Below are positions 34,422 through 47,400 of a DNA stretch of 64,000 nucleotides, one piece after another (within the stretch, counting starts at the first letter, position 1; every line of letters starts with the position of its first letter). A program made the translations under genes and the position numbers. Under the pieces are notes generated by a model, which saw nothing but the letters and a program-made list of their open reading frames with translations, searched no databases and was not told the origin of the DNA. The DNA is taken from NCBI GenBank assembly GCA_018806915.1, contig JAGKQI010000020.1, positions 310,001-374,000 on the forward strand, in the 5' to 3' direction. The DNA comes from Phytophthora colocasiae. Taxonomy: Eukaryota; Oomycota; Peronosporomycetes; Peronosporales; Peronosporaceae.

Positions 34422-35889
34422 ATGCCACTGCAGAATTCACATTCAGAGATGGCGTCCAAGCGCCGCAGCAAGAAGCCTCGTCGAGGCCAAGCTGACGCAG
34501 AGAGAGCGATCGAGTATGTGAAAGATAACCGCAGTGGGGCTCTTATCATAGGAGAAAAGCTCGACATACTCGCATTGCAGGCCAATTTCCGTAGGGAAGT
34601 GCAGCCAAAAACGAAGGAGTGACCAACAAAATCGCTCGATTACTCAACCACTCAAACAAAACAGTCGGAGATGTTTGGTCTGCATATTGTGCTGACGGAT
34701 ACGTTGTTGCTGCTGCCCTTCCGGCAAACCGAGAGGATAAAATGACACGACCTCCGCGATCGTTGGCAATGCAAGCATCTGTGCGTGACTTTATTCGTGG
34801 TCGCTGTGAGACCCGGACTAGAACGATAGCTAAAGATGTGATGCATTTGTTAGTTGAAATGGAGTATTTAGTGGTTGACATGAACGATGCAGACGCCTCA
34901 AAATCAGCTTTACGAACCGTGCAACGCTTTCTGAAGGGGAAAGGGTATGATAGAGGTGCTCATAAAGGAAAAGGATTGAAGCTGTCTGCTGCTAATAACT
35001 TGGCGAGGGCAGAATACATCCAGCAATGACCAACAGTGAATGTTCATCGCGGCGTACTGTGTATCTTGATGAGAGTTACATACACCAGCACTATGCACGC
35101 CACAACGACTCGCTATTTGATCCGACGGATACAAGAAGTGTCAAAGCTAAGCATAAAGGCAGGAGGCTTTGCTTTAAAGCTGCAATTTTGGACAAAGATC
35201 GCTCAGTAGATGATAACGATCGTACCTCAGAACAATCGGCTCAGCTGCTGCCAGATACGGTGAACATTTTTGAGGGAGGAAAACAGACAAAAGACTACCA
35301 TGGAATGTTTTGTCACGATTATTTCGTCGAGTGGATGGAAAATTTTCTAAGCGTGTTAGAGACTATGGGGCTCAAACAATGTGTTATCGTGATGGACAAT
35401 GCCAAATATTACAAAGTGCTGCCTATATCGACACCTATGTCAGGCAGTGCGCGGGTAAAAATGCTGGATTCAATGCGAGAATATGGTCTGGAAGTCCCTG
35501 AAAATGCAACAAAGCCAATTTTGTGGGAAATTCTGTCTAGCTACATCAAAGCACAAGTCGTTCCTGTGGTAGTTAGCATGGCACGAGCAAAAGGTCGTGA
35601 TGTGGTTTTCACCCCTCCATATCATTCAGATCTTCAGCCTATCGAAATTGTTTGGGCTATCGTAAAGGGAGAAGTCGGTCGCCAATACACCACCACCACA
35701 ACTTTTGCTGACATTCGGCCACGCCTAGAGCGAGCCGTCGCCAACCTAGCACCTTCGACTGTGCAGGGTTGTATTGATAGTGCAAACAGGCAGTTGGTCA
35801 AGCTGAAGAATCATCTCGAGGCTATGGATGTCTGCGATGAACAAACGAAGATGATAGTGCATCTGATTAACAAATTTCTAGCAACGTGA
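34422..35889 (+). pseudogene. DDE transposase (DD82E), three overlapping frames
   Basis: Three frames follow each other: 34422-34622, 34619-35029 and 35026-35889. Each join would be repaired by one extra A (near 34609 and near 35026). The first part is basic (SKRRSKKPRRGQ) and the second looks like a helix-turn-helix DNA-binding region. The third is the catalytic domain, with D1 in TVYLDESYIHQHY, D2 in VIVMDNAKYYK and E in PPYHSDLQPIEIVW. Exactly 82 residues separate D2 and E. The frame breaks may be real decay or base-calling errors in A runs; introns do not explain them. Confidence 0.85.
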
Positions 35890-36100
35890 TTGGCTTACGT
35901 AAACCGAAATAGTATATTTTTACTGCTAATAAAGAGTAGTGAACTCTTATATAGGTGTCAACTTAACTCGAAGTTTTCCCGTAGACGCCTGGAAGATATT
36001 TAACGAGAGTACCACCAATCGAATCAACACGCCACGAGAAATCGTTTGGTGCAATTTTTGTGGGGGGTCAAAAAACCGTCCTCGATGCTGTCGCCCTCTG

Positions 36101-38536
<2,436 letters not shown>

Positions 38537-38667
38537 TGTAGTTCGAACTACAGTAGTTAGCTCGATTCCTCGTAGAGATAACAACGACGCATAGAATCAT
38601 TTAGGGCAGACAAAAATGAGATCCTTGTTTAGGAAAAACATGCATAGAGTTCTCTGCTACCGGAGGC

Positions 38668-39572
38668 TTAGTTCTTCTTGCGTTGACCAGCAACTTTGCG
38701 TACAACTTTAGTAGTCTTTGCAGTTGCCTTCCAATTATTGGCACGCTTCACTATTGTCTTCGCCACAGAAGTTTTCTTCATCAGTGCTTGTGAGATTTTA
38801 CCCGGGAGCAAAACCTTTTTCTTGTTTTTGTTCTGGGCTTTCTTCTTTCCAGCTTGGCCCGTGATTGTGACACTTAGCTTGATCTTTTTGTTCTTCGAGT
38901 GCATCACCTGTCGTACTGAAGGAGAAGCCTTCGTTTGCGTCTTGGGCTGCTGCTTTAAGATCTTTGATTTCTTGTTGCTCGTAGGTTGAACGGGAGATGT
39001 CACCTTCCTCGTCTGCTGGGGCACGCTCTTCTTTTTGGCTTGTTGCGCAGCGTTGATTTGTTTATTTTTCTTCTCTGTCTTTGGGCTGACAACCAGACGT
39101 CCAAAAGCACCCTTGGCCTTCTCACCTTGTTTCTCCTTTCGCAGTTTCGCAGTACCCTGCGTTTTCTTGTCCTTGGCAGGAGCTGGAGGTGTTGGTAAGC
39201 GCCGATTCTTGTTCATCAATGACTTGCGTTGTGCCTTCTGGTTGTTCTTGACGGTTGCAACATGCTGCTTCTCCTTCAACTTCAGTTGCTTTGGTGTCTT
39301 CCTCTTGTCCGTAGTATCCGGCTTCTTCTTCTTGGCCTCCTCTTGTTTCTTCAGTAGTTTGTGCTCTTTCCTACGTTCCTTAATGAGTGCATCTGCAATA
39401 GTTACCACGAGAGAGTCCCAGTGAGTCAAGAGGTCAATGAAGCCGTCGCAAATTTGAACGCACCTAATGACAAGTCAAGACGACATTCAAGATCCACGCC
39501 ACGAGGACTAACAGTAGCAGTCACTGTGTGGTCGTTACTGGGAATGACAATGGACGTGGAGGGAGTGGCCAT
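38668..39572 (-). CDS. Lys-rich basic protein of unknown function, 2 exons
   Basis: Exon 1 spans 39572-39464 (ATG GCC start) and exon 2 spans 39392-38668, joined by a 71-base intron with GTGCGT and TTGCAG borders. This gives 277 residues. The first 36 residues are neutral; the rest is dominated by Lys, Gln, Thr and Ala (KKQEEAKKKK, QNKNKKKVLLPGK), with a pI far into the basic range. Such composition fits a nucleolar or RNA/chromatin-binding protein, but no domain is seen. It converges with GluRS (131-base gap). If the intron is not used, the frame could start at 39429, which would lose exon 1. Confidence 0.65.
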
Positions 39573-39772
39573 CGTCTAAAAGCTTCACTTGGTTCAGGTC
39601 TGGCGAATTCAAGAGTGACAGGGAGCAAGTGACTGGCAACAGCTTTGCACATGAAAGGACGCGAGTGAACTAGCCAATCAGAATGCAGGAATCCATGGAA
39701 AGATCGCGATAGAATTCAACCTGTAATGACCGTCTTCAACTGATCTTGTTATGAACACATCGTGACAGATAT
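39573..39772 (-). promoter_or_regulatory. Short intergenic region with CCAATCA box
   Basis: This 200-base gap holds the promoter of the Lys-rich gene and the 3' end of the cysteine synthase gene. A CCAATCA box occurs at 39674-39680, about 100 bases from the ATG at 39572. Confidence 0.4.
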
Positions 39773-41390
39773 CTAAGGCTGCCCAGAGGATCCGTCCAGG
39801 AACTCGAGGTGCGTGGCTGAGGGCTCGAGCTGCCAATCCTCACGAATGTGCTGCTCGTTCCAGAACTTGGTGAGGTGGCGTTGTCCAGAGTCGCACAGGA
39901 TCGTCACAATGGTGTGACCTGGACCAAGTTTGCGGGCAGCGCGCACCGCCGCTACGCAGTTGAGACCGCTTGAACTGCCAACGAAAATGCCCTCTTCACG
40001 CAGCAGGAAGCGCGACATCTCCACGATCTCCTGGTCCGTCACCTTGAAGGCATCGTCGATCTTGGCCAACATGAAGTTCTCGGTCAAGCGGTCGATGCCC
40101 ACTCCCTCCGCGATTGTGTCGTATCTGTAGGTGGAAAGATGCACGGTGTTAAAAAAGATAGCAATGCGGATTAAAAACGTTACAGAGTGCTTACCTGTGT
40201 CGTCGCACCTTCGTCTCGGCCTGCTGGGGAGCGTAACAAACGTTGCTTCGAACCTAGATGTTCCGATCAACAAGTGATTAGACATTTTTTGTTGTTGCAC
40301 TACCCTTCTTCGACAGCAGCGTTACCTTGTTGTATAGGCTGGATCCTGGGGGATCAGCGAGGAACACCTGTACGTCCGGGTTTTGCTGCTTCAAATACGC
40401 CGATGTCCCAGCGATAGTACCTCCCGTGCCTTCGAGTCAAATGCATTAACAACCTGAACGAACAAATTTGCCCAATGGATACCAAAAAGAGACTTACCTG
40501 CAGCCATAACAAAAGCATCCACGGTGCCTTCCGTTTGACGCCAGATTTCGGGTCCGGTTGTGGTATAGTGGCTATCGAAGTTTGCCGTGTTCTCAAACTG
40601 GTCGGTGAAGTATCCTCCTGCAAAAAGAGAACCAAACGTTTAATGACTGAGCAGCTTTATGCCCTCAATAAATTGCCACTCACCTTCGGTGTTTCGAGCC
40701 AAACGCTTGGCCTCATTCACATAGTGTTTAGCGTTTACGATCGACGCTGGTTTTACCAACACGACTTCAGCACCAAATTGCTCTAGCAGTTGGCTCTTCT
40801 CCTTCGCTTGGTCATCAGGCATGACGATAACGCACCGGTATCCGCGGGCTGTAAAAATATCAAAAAGATGCGGGTTAATAATGCTGCTGGGTCCAAGTTC
40901 AAACAACCGAAGCAAACAAACCTCGAGCCATAAGTGATAGACTGATACCCGTACTGCCCGATGTTCCTTCAATAATTGTTCCTCCCTCTTTCAGAAGTCC
41001 TCGACGCTCAGCATCCTCAACGATTCCTTTAGCGACTCGATCTTTCGAGCTTCCACCAGGATTTAAGAATTCTGCTTTTGCCTACAGGTATCCAAAACAC
41101 TCAAGAATTAGCAATAGGCCTACGCAGCGATCATCCATTCAACAGCCTACCAGAATTCTGCAACCGGTGGCCTTGGACAGACTTTTGAGCTCCACAAGCG
41201 GCGTGTTGCCAACCAGCCCTGGGAAACCAGACCGGTACCTGTCCTTTTTGTTTTTTTTGCCACAAATTCGATCCCAAGACGCATCTCCACTCGCCACCAG
41301 CTCGACAACCTTCCACAGAGACAACGACGCCATGGCCACGCACAAACCCCATCGCCAGAACGACGCACTCCAGTGACCAGAGCTCTCCAT
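39773..41390 (-). CDS. Cysteine synthase 2-like PLP enzyme, membrane anchored, 7 exons
   Basis: Exons (minus): 41390-41151, 41081-40922, 40848-40684, 40617-40498, 40429-40326, 40253-40195 and 40124-39773, giving 399 residues. The PLP lysine is in NPGGSSKDR. Substrate loop [10 protein letters not shown] and the phosphate-binding [12 protein letters not shown] follow. The insert around [21 protein letters not shown] and the later [16 protein letters not shown] resemble fungal cysteine synthase 2 (yeast Mcy1) more than CysK. The N-terminus ([17 protein letters not shown]) could be a membrane anchor, as in Mcy1 of the mitochondrial outer membrane. The expected reaction is O-acetylserine plus sulfide to cysteine; substrate choice is not proven. 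Confidence 0.88.
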
Positions 41391-41504
41391 AGCTGCAGCA
41401 ATTCAATTGTGACGCACTCATCTGTCACCATAGATTATTATCCAATCAAATACGTCTATAGGATATTGTCACGTCATTTTTATCCAATCATATAATAGTC
41501 AACT
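41391..41504 (-). promoter_or_regulatory. Compact promoter with two CCAATCA boxes
   Basis: The 114-base gap between the COG2 stop and the cysteine synthase ATG holds two TATCCAATCA copies at 41440-41448 and 41481-41490. A CACGTCA string lies between them (41470-41476). The duplicated box suggests regulated NF-Y-type binding; this is inference. Confidence 0.45.
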
Positions 41505-44237
41505 TCAACTGCCGGAATCGGACAGCTTGGCAATCGCAGTTTGCAATCCACCGCATTGCTGCACATTCAGACCTAATTTCGCCACCTCCCTGCTCATACA
41601 GTATTGATTAATATATCTAGTCGCAATGTACAGAAGCAATTGAGGGCACATACCTCTGAATTTCTTCCAGGTCGAGCAGTAGCTGCATGCGCATCTTTTC
41701 CGTATCGGACACGGCGTTGTTGGTCAAAGTGGAGCTGGATCCAGAGTGACGTTGCAGCTTCCGACTTTTCAGAGACTCTTCAAGCTCCAATGCTGATCTC
41801 AAGAGCTCGGACGACAATGTTGAGTACATCCCGCAGACGTCTTCCACAATAGCTTGCAGTAGCTGCTGTCTCTTGGATGAATCGAAGTGAACCCCCCACT
41901 TCTCGAGAAATCCCTGCATCGGTCTGTGAGCGCACACGACGGTCAGTTATGCCAAGTGTGATAATAAAGACAGCATAGACGCACTGGATGATGTTCGGTA
42001 CATAGGTGGATGAGGTCGTTGGAGGAGGCTTGTTTGTCATCTGGTACTGACCCTTGACGGTGCTTTAGGCGGCATACGGGAAGTAAAACAGGTTGAGTGG
42101 TTGGGTCGTCCGTGTCAGATAACGTGTGAAAACGTACCGGATTGCAGGTAGAACTTTCTTGCAGTCTGCAGCTACCATCGTCACAGCTGTAGACCAGCAG
42201 CTATCCTCAAGCCCAGCAAGTGCTGCAAGCAGCTACAAAAGAAGAAGTTCGTTAGGCCACAAAGAGCAGCACAAGGAACGGACCAAGTCGACTAACCTCT
42301 TGGAACAGTTCGGTCACAAAGGTTTGGCTGTCGTCTGAGAAGGCATCGACGTGCGCCTTAACGTTTGGAAGGAGGCCCTGGGAGATCTGATTGAGCAATA
42401 CTGGTTAGCCGTTCTACCTTCCAATGGAAACAACGAGCCAAACAGAACATACCTTTTTGTAAAGCACGTGAAAATCACTTCCCGCAAACAGAAGGTCTTC
42501 TTCGGTAGACACAAAATATAGCGGTACAGCAGTAAAATCCACCTTGTTCCCACCATTGAGCATTACCACGGCATTCAGTAACGGCTCCTTCCACATATCA
42601 ATATAATACCCGAAAAGCTGGATGCAAAGTTTGCAGAAATTTGGAAGTAGTGGTTCCAAGAAAATTTGATCGCTCCAACAGTCTTGCATCGTCTGCCACA
42701 AACGTTTTGAGTTTTCAAAAGCTAGTGCCGACTTGACAGGTATTGTAGACGTAGATCTTTTCGGTGCATCCGTTGCTACAGGTTCATCCCGCTTGACGCC
42801 GAACGAATTTTCTAGGCTCGTAGCGAGCTGAGACGCTCGAAGCTGAAAGTACACGTCGATATTCCACTTTTCTCTGAATTCCACGACACTTTCATGAGAC
42901 CGGAAGCGAGTTTTCATCGTTTCACTCTTGCAGAAAAGTTCTTCAACGTCCGATAGAAACTTCATGCTGACAGTGTAGCTTTGGTGGAAGCGCTCAGGAT
43001 CAGCAGCTTGGAAAATCACTCCATGCTTCGATGACAAAATCTCCTGCAAAGGCTTCCATATTGCATTACCGAGAATGTCCACGGAACACTTGGCCTCCCC
43101 TTGACACACAGACATTGCAAGGGTGTCTCCAAACTTGCTCGTAATAAAATCCAAAATTGACTCATAGATCTGTGGCAGTCCCTCACAAGAGCCACGAACA
43201 CGTCCGTCCAATTTACCACGTGTAAGGGTGACCTCCGCAAAAGGCTGGACAAGCAGTCGTCCAATCATCTCTTCAGGTATATGGCGTTTATGAAGCAGTA
43301 CGTAGGCTCGCAACAAGTAACTCAGTGTCAGCGCACTAATAGAATGATCGCGGTTGTAAAACGTATCTGGAAAAATCTCAGTAGCAAACTCCGTCTCCAA
43401 CCGGCGCAAAAGTGTGTCTTCAATCACTGCAAGCCGCTTCTCCTCTCGCTACGTATCAGAAAAAAGTGTTAATTACCCACCATAAAGCAAGATCTCGTTC
43501 GACTAGATATGTTTACCTGAATCGTGGCAAGATGTATGCCATTCATGAACTCCAGATCCAACTGAACGAAAACTTGCGCCGCACGTTCTAACTTCGCGCA
43601 ACCCTCAGCGGCACTCGTGACATTGATATTCTTTTTGACTCTGTGGAAATTCTCGAACTCGTCGTCACTGTCTTCATCAGCATCAGCTAGTCCATCCTTG
43701 GCAGGATTTTGTTCCTGCTCTTCATCGTCACTTGCCGGATACTCAATCTCCAACAGATCTTCTAGCAGGAGTAGCTTCTGCGAGATGGTAATGCTCAGCT
43801 GTAGGTCTTTTTCCTGTCGCTGTAGCTCGTCTGCCGACCGCAACTGCCTCTGAATCCTGTCCTGCAACGCACTCTACTCCCTCCACACACACACACAGGA
43901 GGTCAGTATAGGTAGCTATTTAGAAGGTATATCAACAACAACGCACCATGGCATGCTGCACTTCGTCCACACGTTTAAGTACTGCAAGGATGGGTGCTCG
44001 CACACTAGATACGGCCTCGTCTACCCCTTTAAGCTTGGACGAGAGCTGTAGGAACTCAGCGTAGTCTTCGTTGATGATCGCAACGAGCTGGTTCTCCAGC
44101 GCTGTCTGGAACTGCTTCAGGTCCTGGTGGATAGTCTCCATAGGGCTGTGTGCACGACAGTCGTCCAGGAAGGCCGCCACCTCGAACGTTTCCCCCGAGA
44201 AGTCTTGTTCATCGAAGCAGTACTTGCCTAGCACCAT
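41505..44237 (-). CDS. COG2: Conserved oligomeric Golgi complex subunit 2, 8 exons
   Basis: Exons (minus): 44237-43947, 43873-43517, 43448-42453, 42386-42297, 42232-42138, 42062-41985, 41923-41654 and 41589-41505, giving 753 residues, close to the family's usual ~740. The N-terminal COG2 signature includes CFDEQDFSGETFEVAAFLDD and LQLSSKLKGVDEAV, with a following coiled coil. The C-terminal region has KGQYQMTNKPPPTTSSTYV. COG tethers retrograde vesicles at the Golgi; COG2 is in lobe A. Upstream in-frame codons of poly-A origin (MFFFVFFF) were not used as the start. Confidence 0.93.
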
Positions 44238-44418
44238 CGTCACTTGGATACGTTGAAAAAAAAAAACAAAAAAAAACAATAATATTTTTACTTTAGAAAA
44301 TTAAAATAAATGTACCAGTAAACTGGTACACTTGGAGGACAGCGACTGTGGTAGAGAAATCACTTGAAGCTGCGCTGGGGGAGGAAGAGCAAAGGTCTCC
44401 TGTCTTCTCTCTCGGAAC
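44238..44418. promoter_or_regulatory. 181-bp divergent promoter between COG2 and FAB1
   Basis: The two start codons face away from each other across 181 bases. The middle holds a perfect palindrome, TGTACCAGTAAACTGGTACA at 44311-44330 (9-bp arms, 2-base centre). A purine-rich A/C tract lies on the COG2 side and a GA-rich segment on the FAB1 side. The palindrome is a good candidate for a dimeric factor site. Confidence 0.55.
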
Positions 44419-47400
44419 ATGGCGGATGCGGAGCGCCGTGTGCAGTCAATGCCGCATCAGCGGTTAGACCGAGACCCGTCACGGTGAGTATTGCGGTGGA
44501 GAATGCGTTATATTGGAATGGTAGCTAGATCCATTTTTTTTTTAATTTTCTCTCGCTCTCCAGCTTGACGACGTTTCCAGCACCTGGCTTCTTGGCGTCT
44601 ACATTTCAAGTGAGTATTTCTCCCATTGTTTTCAATTAAAAAAGTTGACATAGCCTTTAAATGCTGGTAAAATGATGTCACTCATGGTGTTTTGCTGCTT
44701 GTTTGCAATTAAAATGCTCAGGAACCGAATGGAGCTGGCAATGGAGAAGGCCCAAAACCTGCTGGTAGAGCAAAAATTATCATTATTAACCATTGGATTA
44801 ACAATTGTAACTTGTAACTGATTTTCTTTGATGGTCAGCGTCACCCGTGAAGATTCGGCAGCCCCCTATGTCAGCTGGTAACCAGTACTGGATGCCAGAC
44901 CATCTCTGTAAGGTGAGCTTCATCTTCAATTGCGACTAGATGCATGAAGTAGTTGTTGTACTAACCTGGATGGAATTTTACAGGTATGCTACGACTGTTC
45001 TGCAGCATTTTCCCTCTTCCGGCGTCGTCATCACTGCCGGCTTTGCGGACAAATCTTCTGCTACGACTGCAGTAACCAATTTGTGGACGGTACACCTCAC
45101 GGATTTCCAGGAGTTATTCGCGTGTGCAAGTTTTGCTTTCAGTTTGCAGACTCTGCTGGGAAAAAAGAGAAAACGAAAGAGAAGGATCAGAAGCGGCACT
45201 CACTCGGAAGTTCGGAAGGACATGAGACATCGCGAGAGTCGTTTTCGAGCCGATTCGATCGATCGTCACATCGTTTGAGCGGGGAGCATGGCCCTATGAA
45301 GGCATCACCTCTTGTTTTCGGACCCCCTGTTGGCCCAAACGAAGCCCCTGAGTTGCTATCGCCGGTCGACTCAAACTCAAGCGACCTTGTAGGAGCAGAG
45401 CAGTCTGCAGACCCAACGAGCTCCACCACCGAGTCGGTGGATTTCTTTGAGGAATCGAATAGTTTTGAAGTGCAACAGAAGTTTCGCCCTCGAACTAGGA
45501 GGAGGCATTCCAGCGCGGAACTTCTCGGTGCGATTGAAAGTGGTGGTTTGATAGACATCGACATGCTGACTCTCAACAAGGGCAGAAGAAAATCATCTCC
45601 TAAAAAAGAGGTTTTAACAGTCCATGAAGAGACACACTGGGAACTCAGTGATAACCTTCACACGCAACGGGAGATCGCTTTGGATAAGTACATGGTAAGC
45701 TGAACTTGTGTACCCGGTTGATGGCTAAGATTGACTAGTTGTATTTGCGTTGTATGCAGCAAGGCGCACACGAACAAATTCGCGATGGCATTAAGAAGGC
45801 AGTGTCAGCGTTGTCAAACACCACTCCGCAACCAGAATTTGTTGATCTGAACCAATTGGCTGTGACATTGGAAGATATGGCTTTTGTGGTGACGGGTCAT
45901 TTGCTATTCAGCATGAATTTTCGCTCTCCTAGTGGTTTTAACTACTCGAACCTCGTGAAAGTGAAAAGTATCGCAATGTCCGAGAGTGTCCGATCAAAGA
46001 AGAAGGAGGAGCCCAGCTACAATTTCAAATGGCTTGCTGGAACTGTTTGCCACAAGCATTTGAGTCATAAGCAAATGGCCCGGCAAGTGGTAAATCCTCG
46101 CATCTTACTTTTTGCTTGCGGGATAAGTTATGATCGTTCTAACGGCACTGGTCGCATGAGCTCGCTTGATACGCTCCTGGAGCAAGAAAAGAGTTATATG
46201 GCGATCTTGGTGGACAAGATATCAGCGCTAGAGCCAGATGTGATTTTTGTGGAGAAGACTGTTTCACGATATGCCCAAGAACTGCTGTGTGAACGCAAAA
46301 TTTCGATCGTTCTCAATGTCAAAAGTGAAATGCTTAACCGTATCGCACGCCACACTGGAGCTGAAGTTCTAACATCCGTGGACCATGTTGATAAAGTCAA
46401 CTCTGCAAAAGTAATCGGCAGCTGCAGATCGTTCGTGGTGAAATCAATCCCAGTAGTTCCTGAAGAAGGGATATCACCCGCGAAAAAGTCTCTACAAGCG
46501 CTTGCTGGGGTATTCATGAAAGCTCCCGCGGTGCCAAGTCGTTTGCGAACAGATACTTACTTATATCTTGATGGTTGCGACCCGCTTAATGGTTGCACGG
46601 TGCTCATTACTGGGCCATCGAAGCAAACTCTGCGCATATTGAAGCAACTGACGCGTAATGTACTGTCGATGGCGTATCAATTGCTCTTGGAAGCTCACGT
46701 GCTATCCGATCTGGACTTGAACAAGAACATGCTTCTGGCAAACGAGAGCGCAGATCTTAGCGAAGGAAAAAGGACAACCTGGTGTACGACATCAACGCTA
46801 CGTGTCCGTGATCCTGGAAGTCCGAACCCTCGTTATCACCAGTGCGTGGAAGCAAAGCATCTTCAAATCACAGCCTGCTCGGATGATGATGTATCGTTTG
46901 GAAATTTTCTAAACCAGGAATTAGCCGCGCTCTCGCTAAAGTGTCAGGTAAGGCAATTTGGGATGGAAATTGAAGCATAAACCTAACTGATCTTTGTTGT
47001 CGCTGTTTTGGCAGAACGTAAAATGCAACCATTTAATGGCTGATCACGTCCACTCTTTCAGCTGTCGGGCGGGGACAATCACCATATCATTCGAGGAGCT
47101 GCCAGACAAAAGTAAGCAATCACTATCACTGTCGATGAGTCAAGTGAGTGATCCTGGGATGACAGACCAATCGTTTGGTTCATTTAGTGAGCTGTCATTC
47201 ACGATGGGCTCTGAAAGGGATTTCAACCTACAAGCTATGATGGCACCAAATTCAATTTCTCAAGCGTCTGGGAGTGAGGATGAAAATACTGTGGCAGCGG
47301 AGAACGGGTATCCGACAGTGATCTTTTGGCGATGGTGCCGCGAATGTAATGGCGTGATTACGGCATTTCTTCCGCTGGAAAAGTATATTTACAAGTACTC

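Larger units (their letters stand above)
33832..36100 (+). mobile_element. IS630-Tc1-mariner DNA transposon of the DD82E type
   Basis: The element is bounded by perfect 30-bp inverted repeats at 33832-33861 and 36071-36100, each starting CAGAGGGCGACAGC from the outside. Both flanks carry TTA (bases 33829-33831 and 36101-36103), compatible with a TA-containing target duplication. It holds one transposase gene. A MITE-like insert lies between the left repeat and the gene. The perfect repeats suggest recent activity, although the transposase has two frame breaks. Confidence 0.88.

Noticed and set aside
39361..39424. Plus-strand Phe/Ser-rich ORFs opposite the Lys-rich gene
   Set aside because: They are the antisense reading of Lys-rich codons.
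44238..44279. Earlier COG2 start giving MFFFVFFFQRIQVT
   Set aside because: It comes from an A-rich tract on the plus strand; the start at 44237 gives the conserved COG2 N-terminus.
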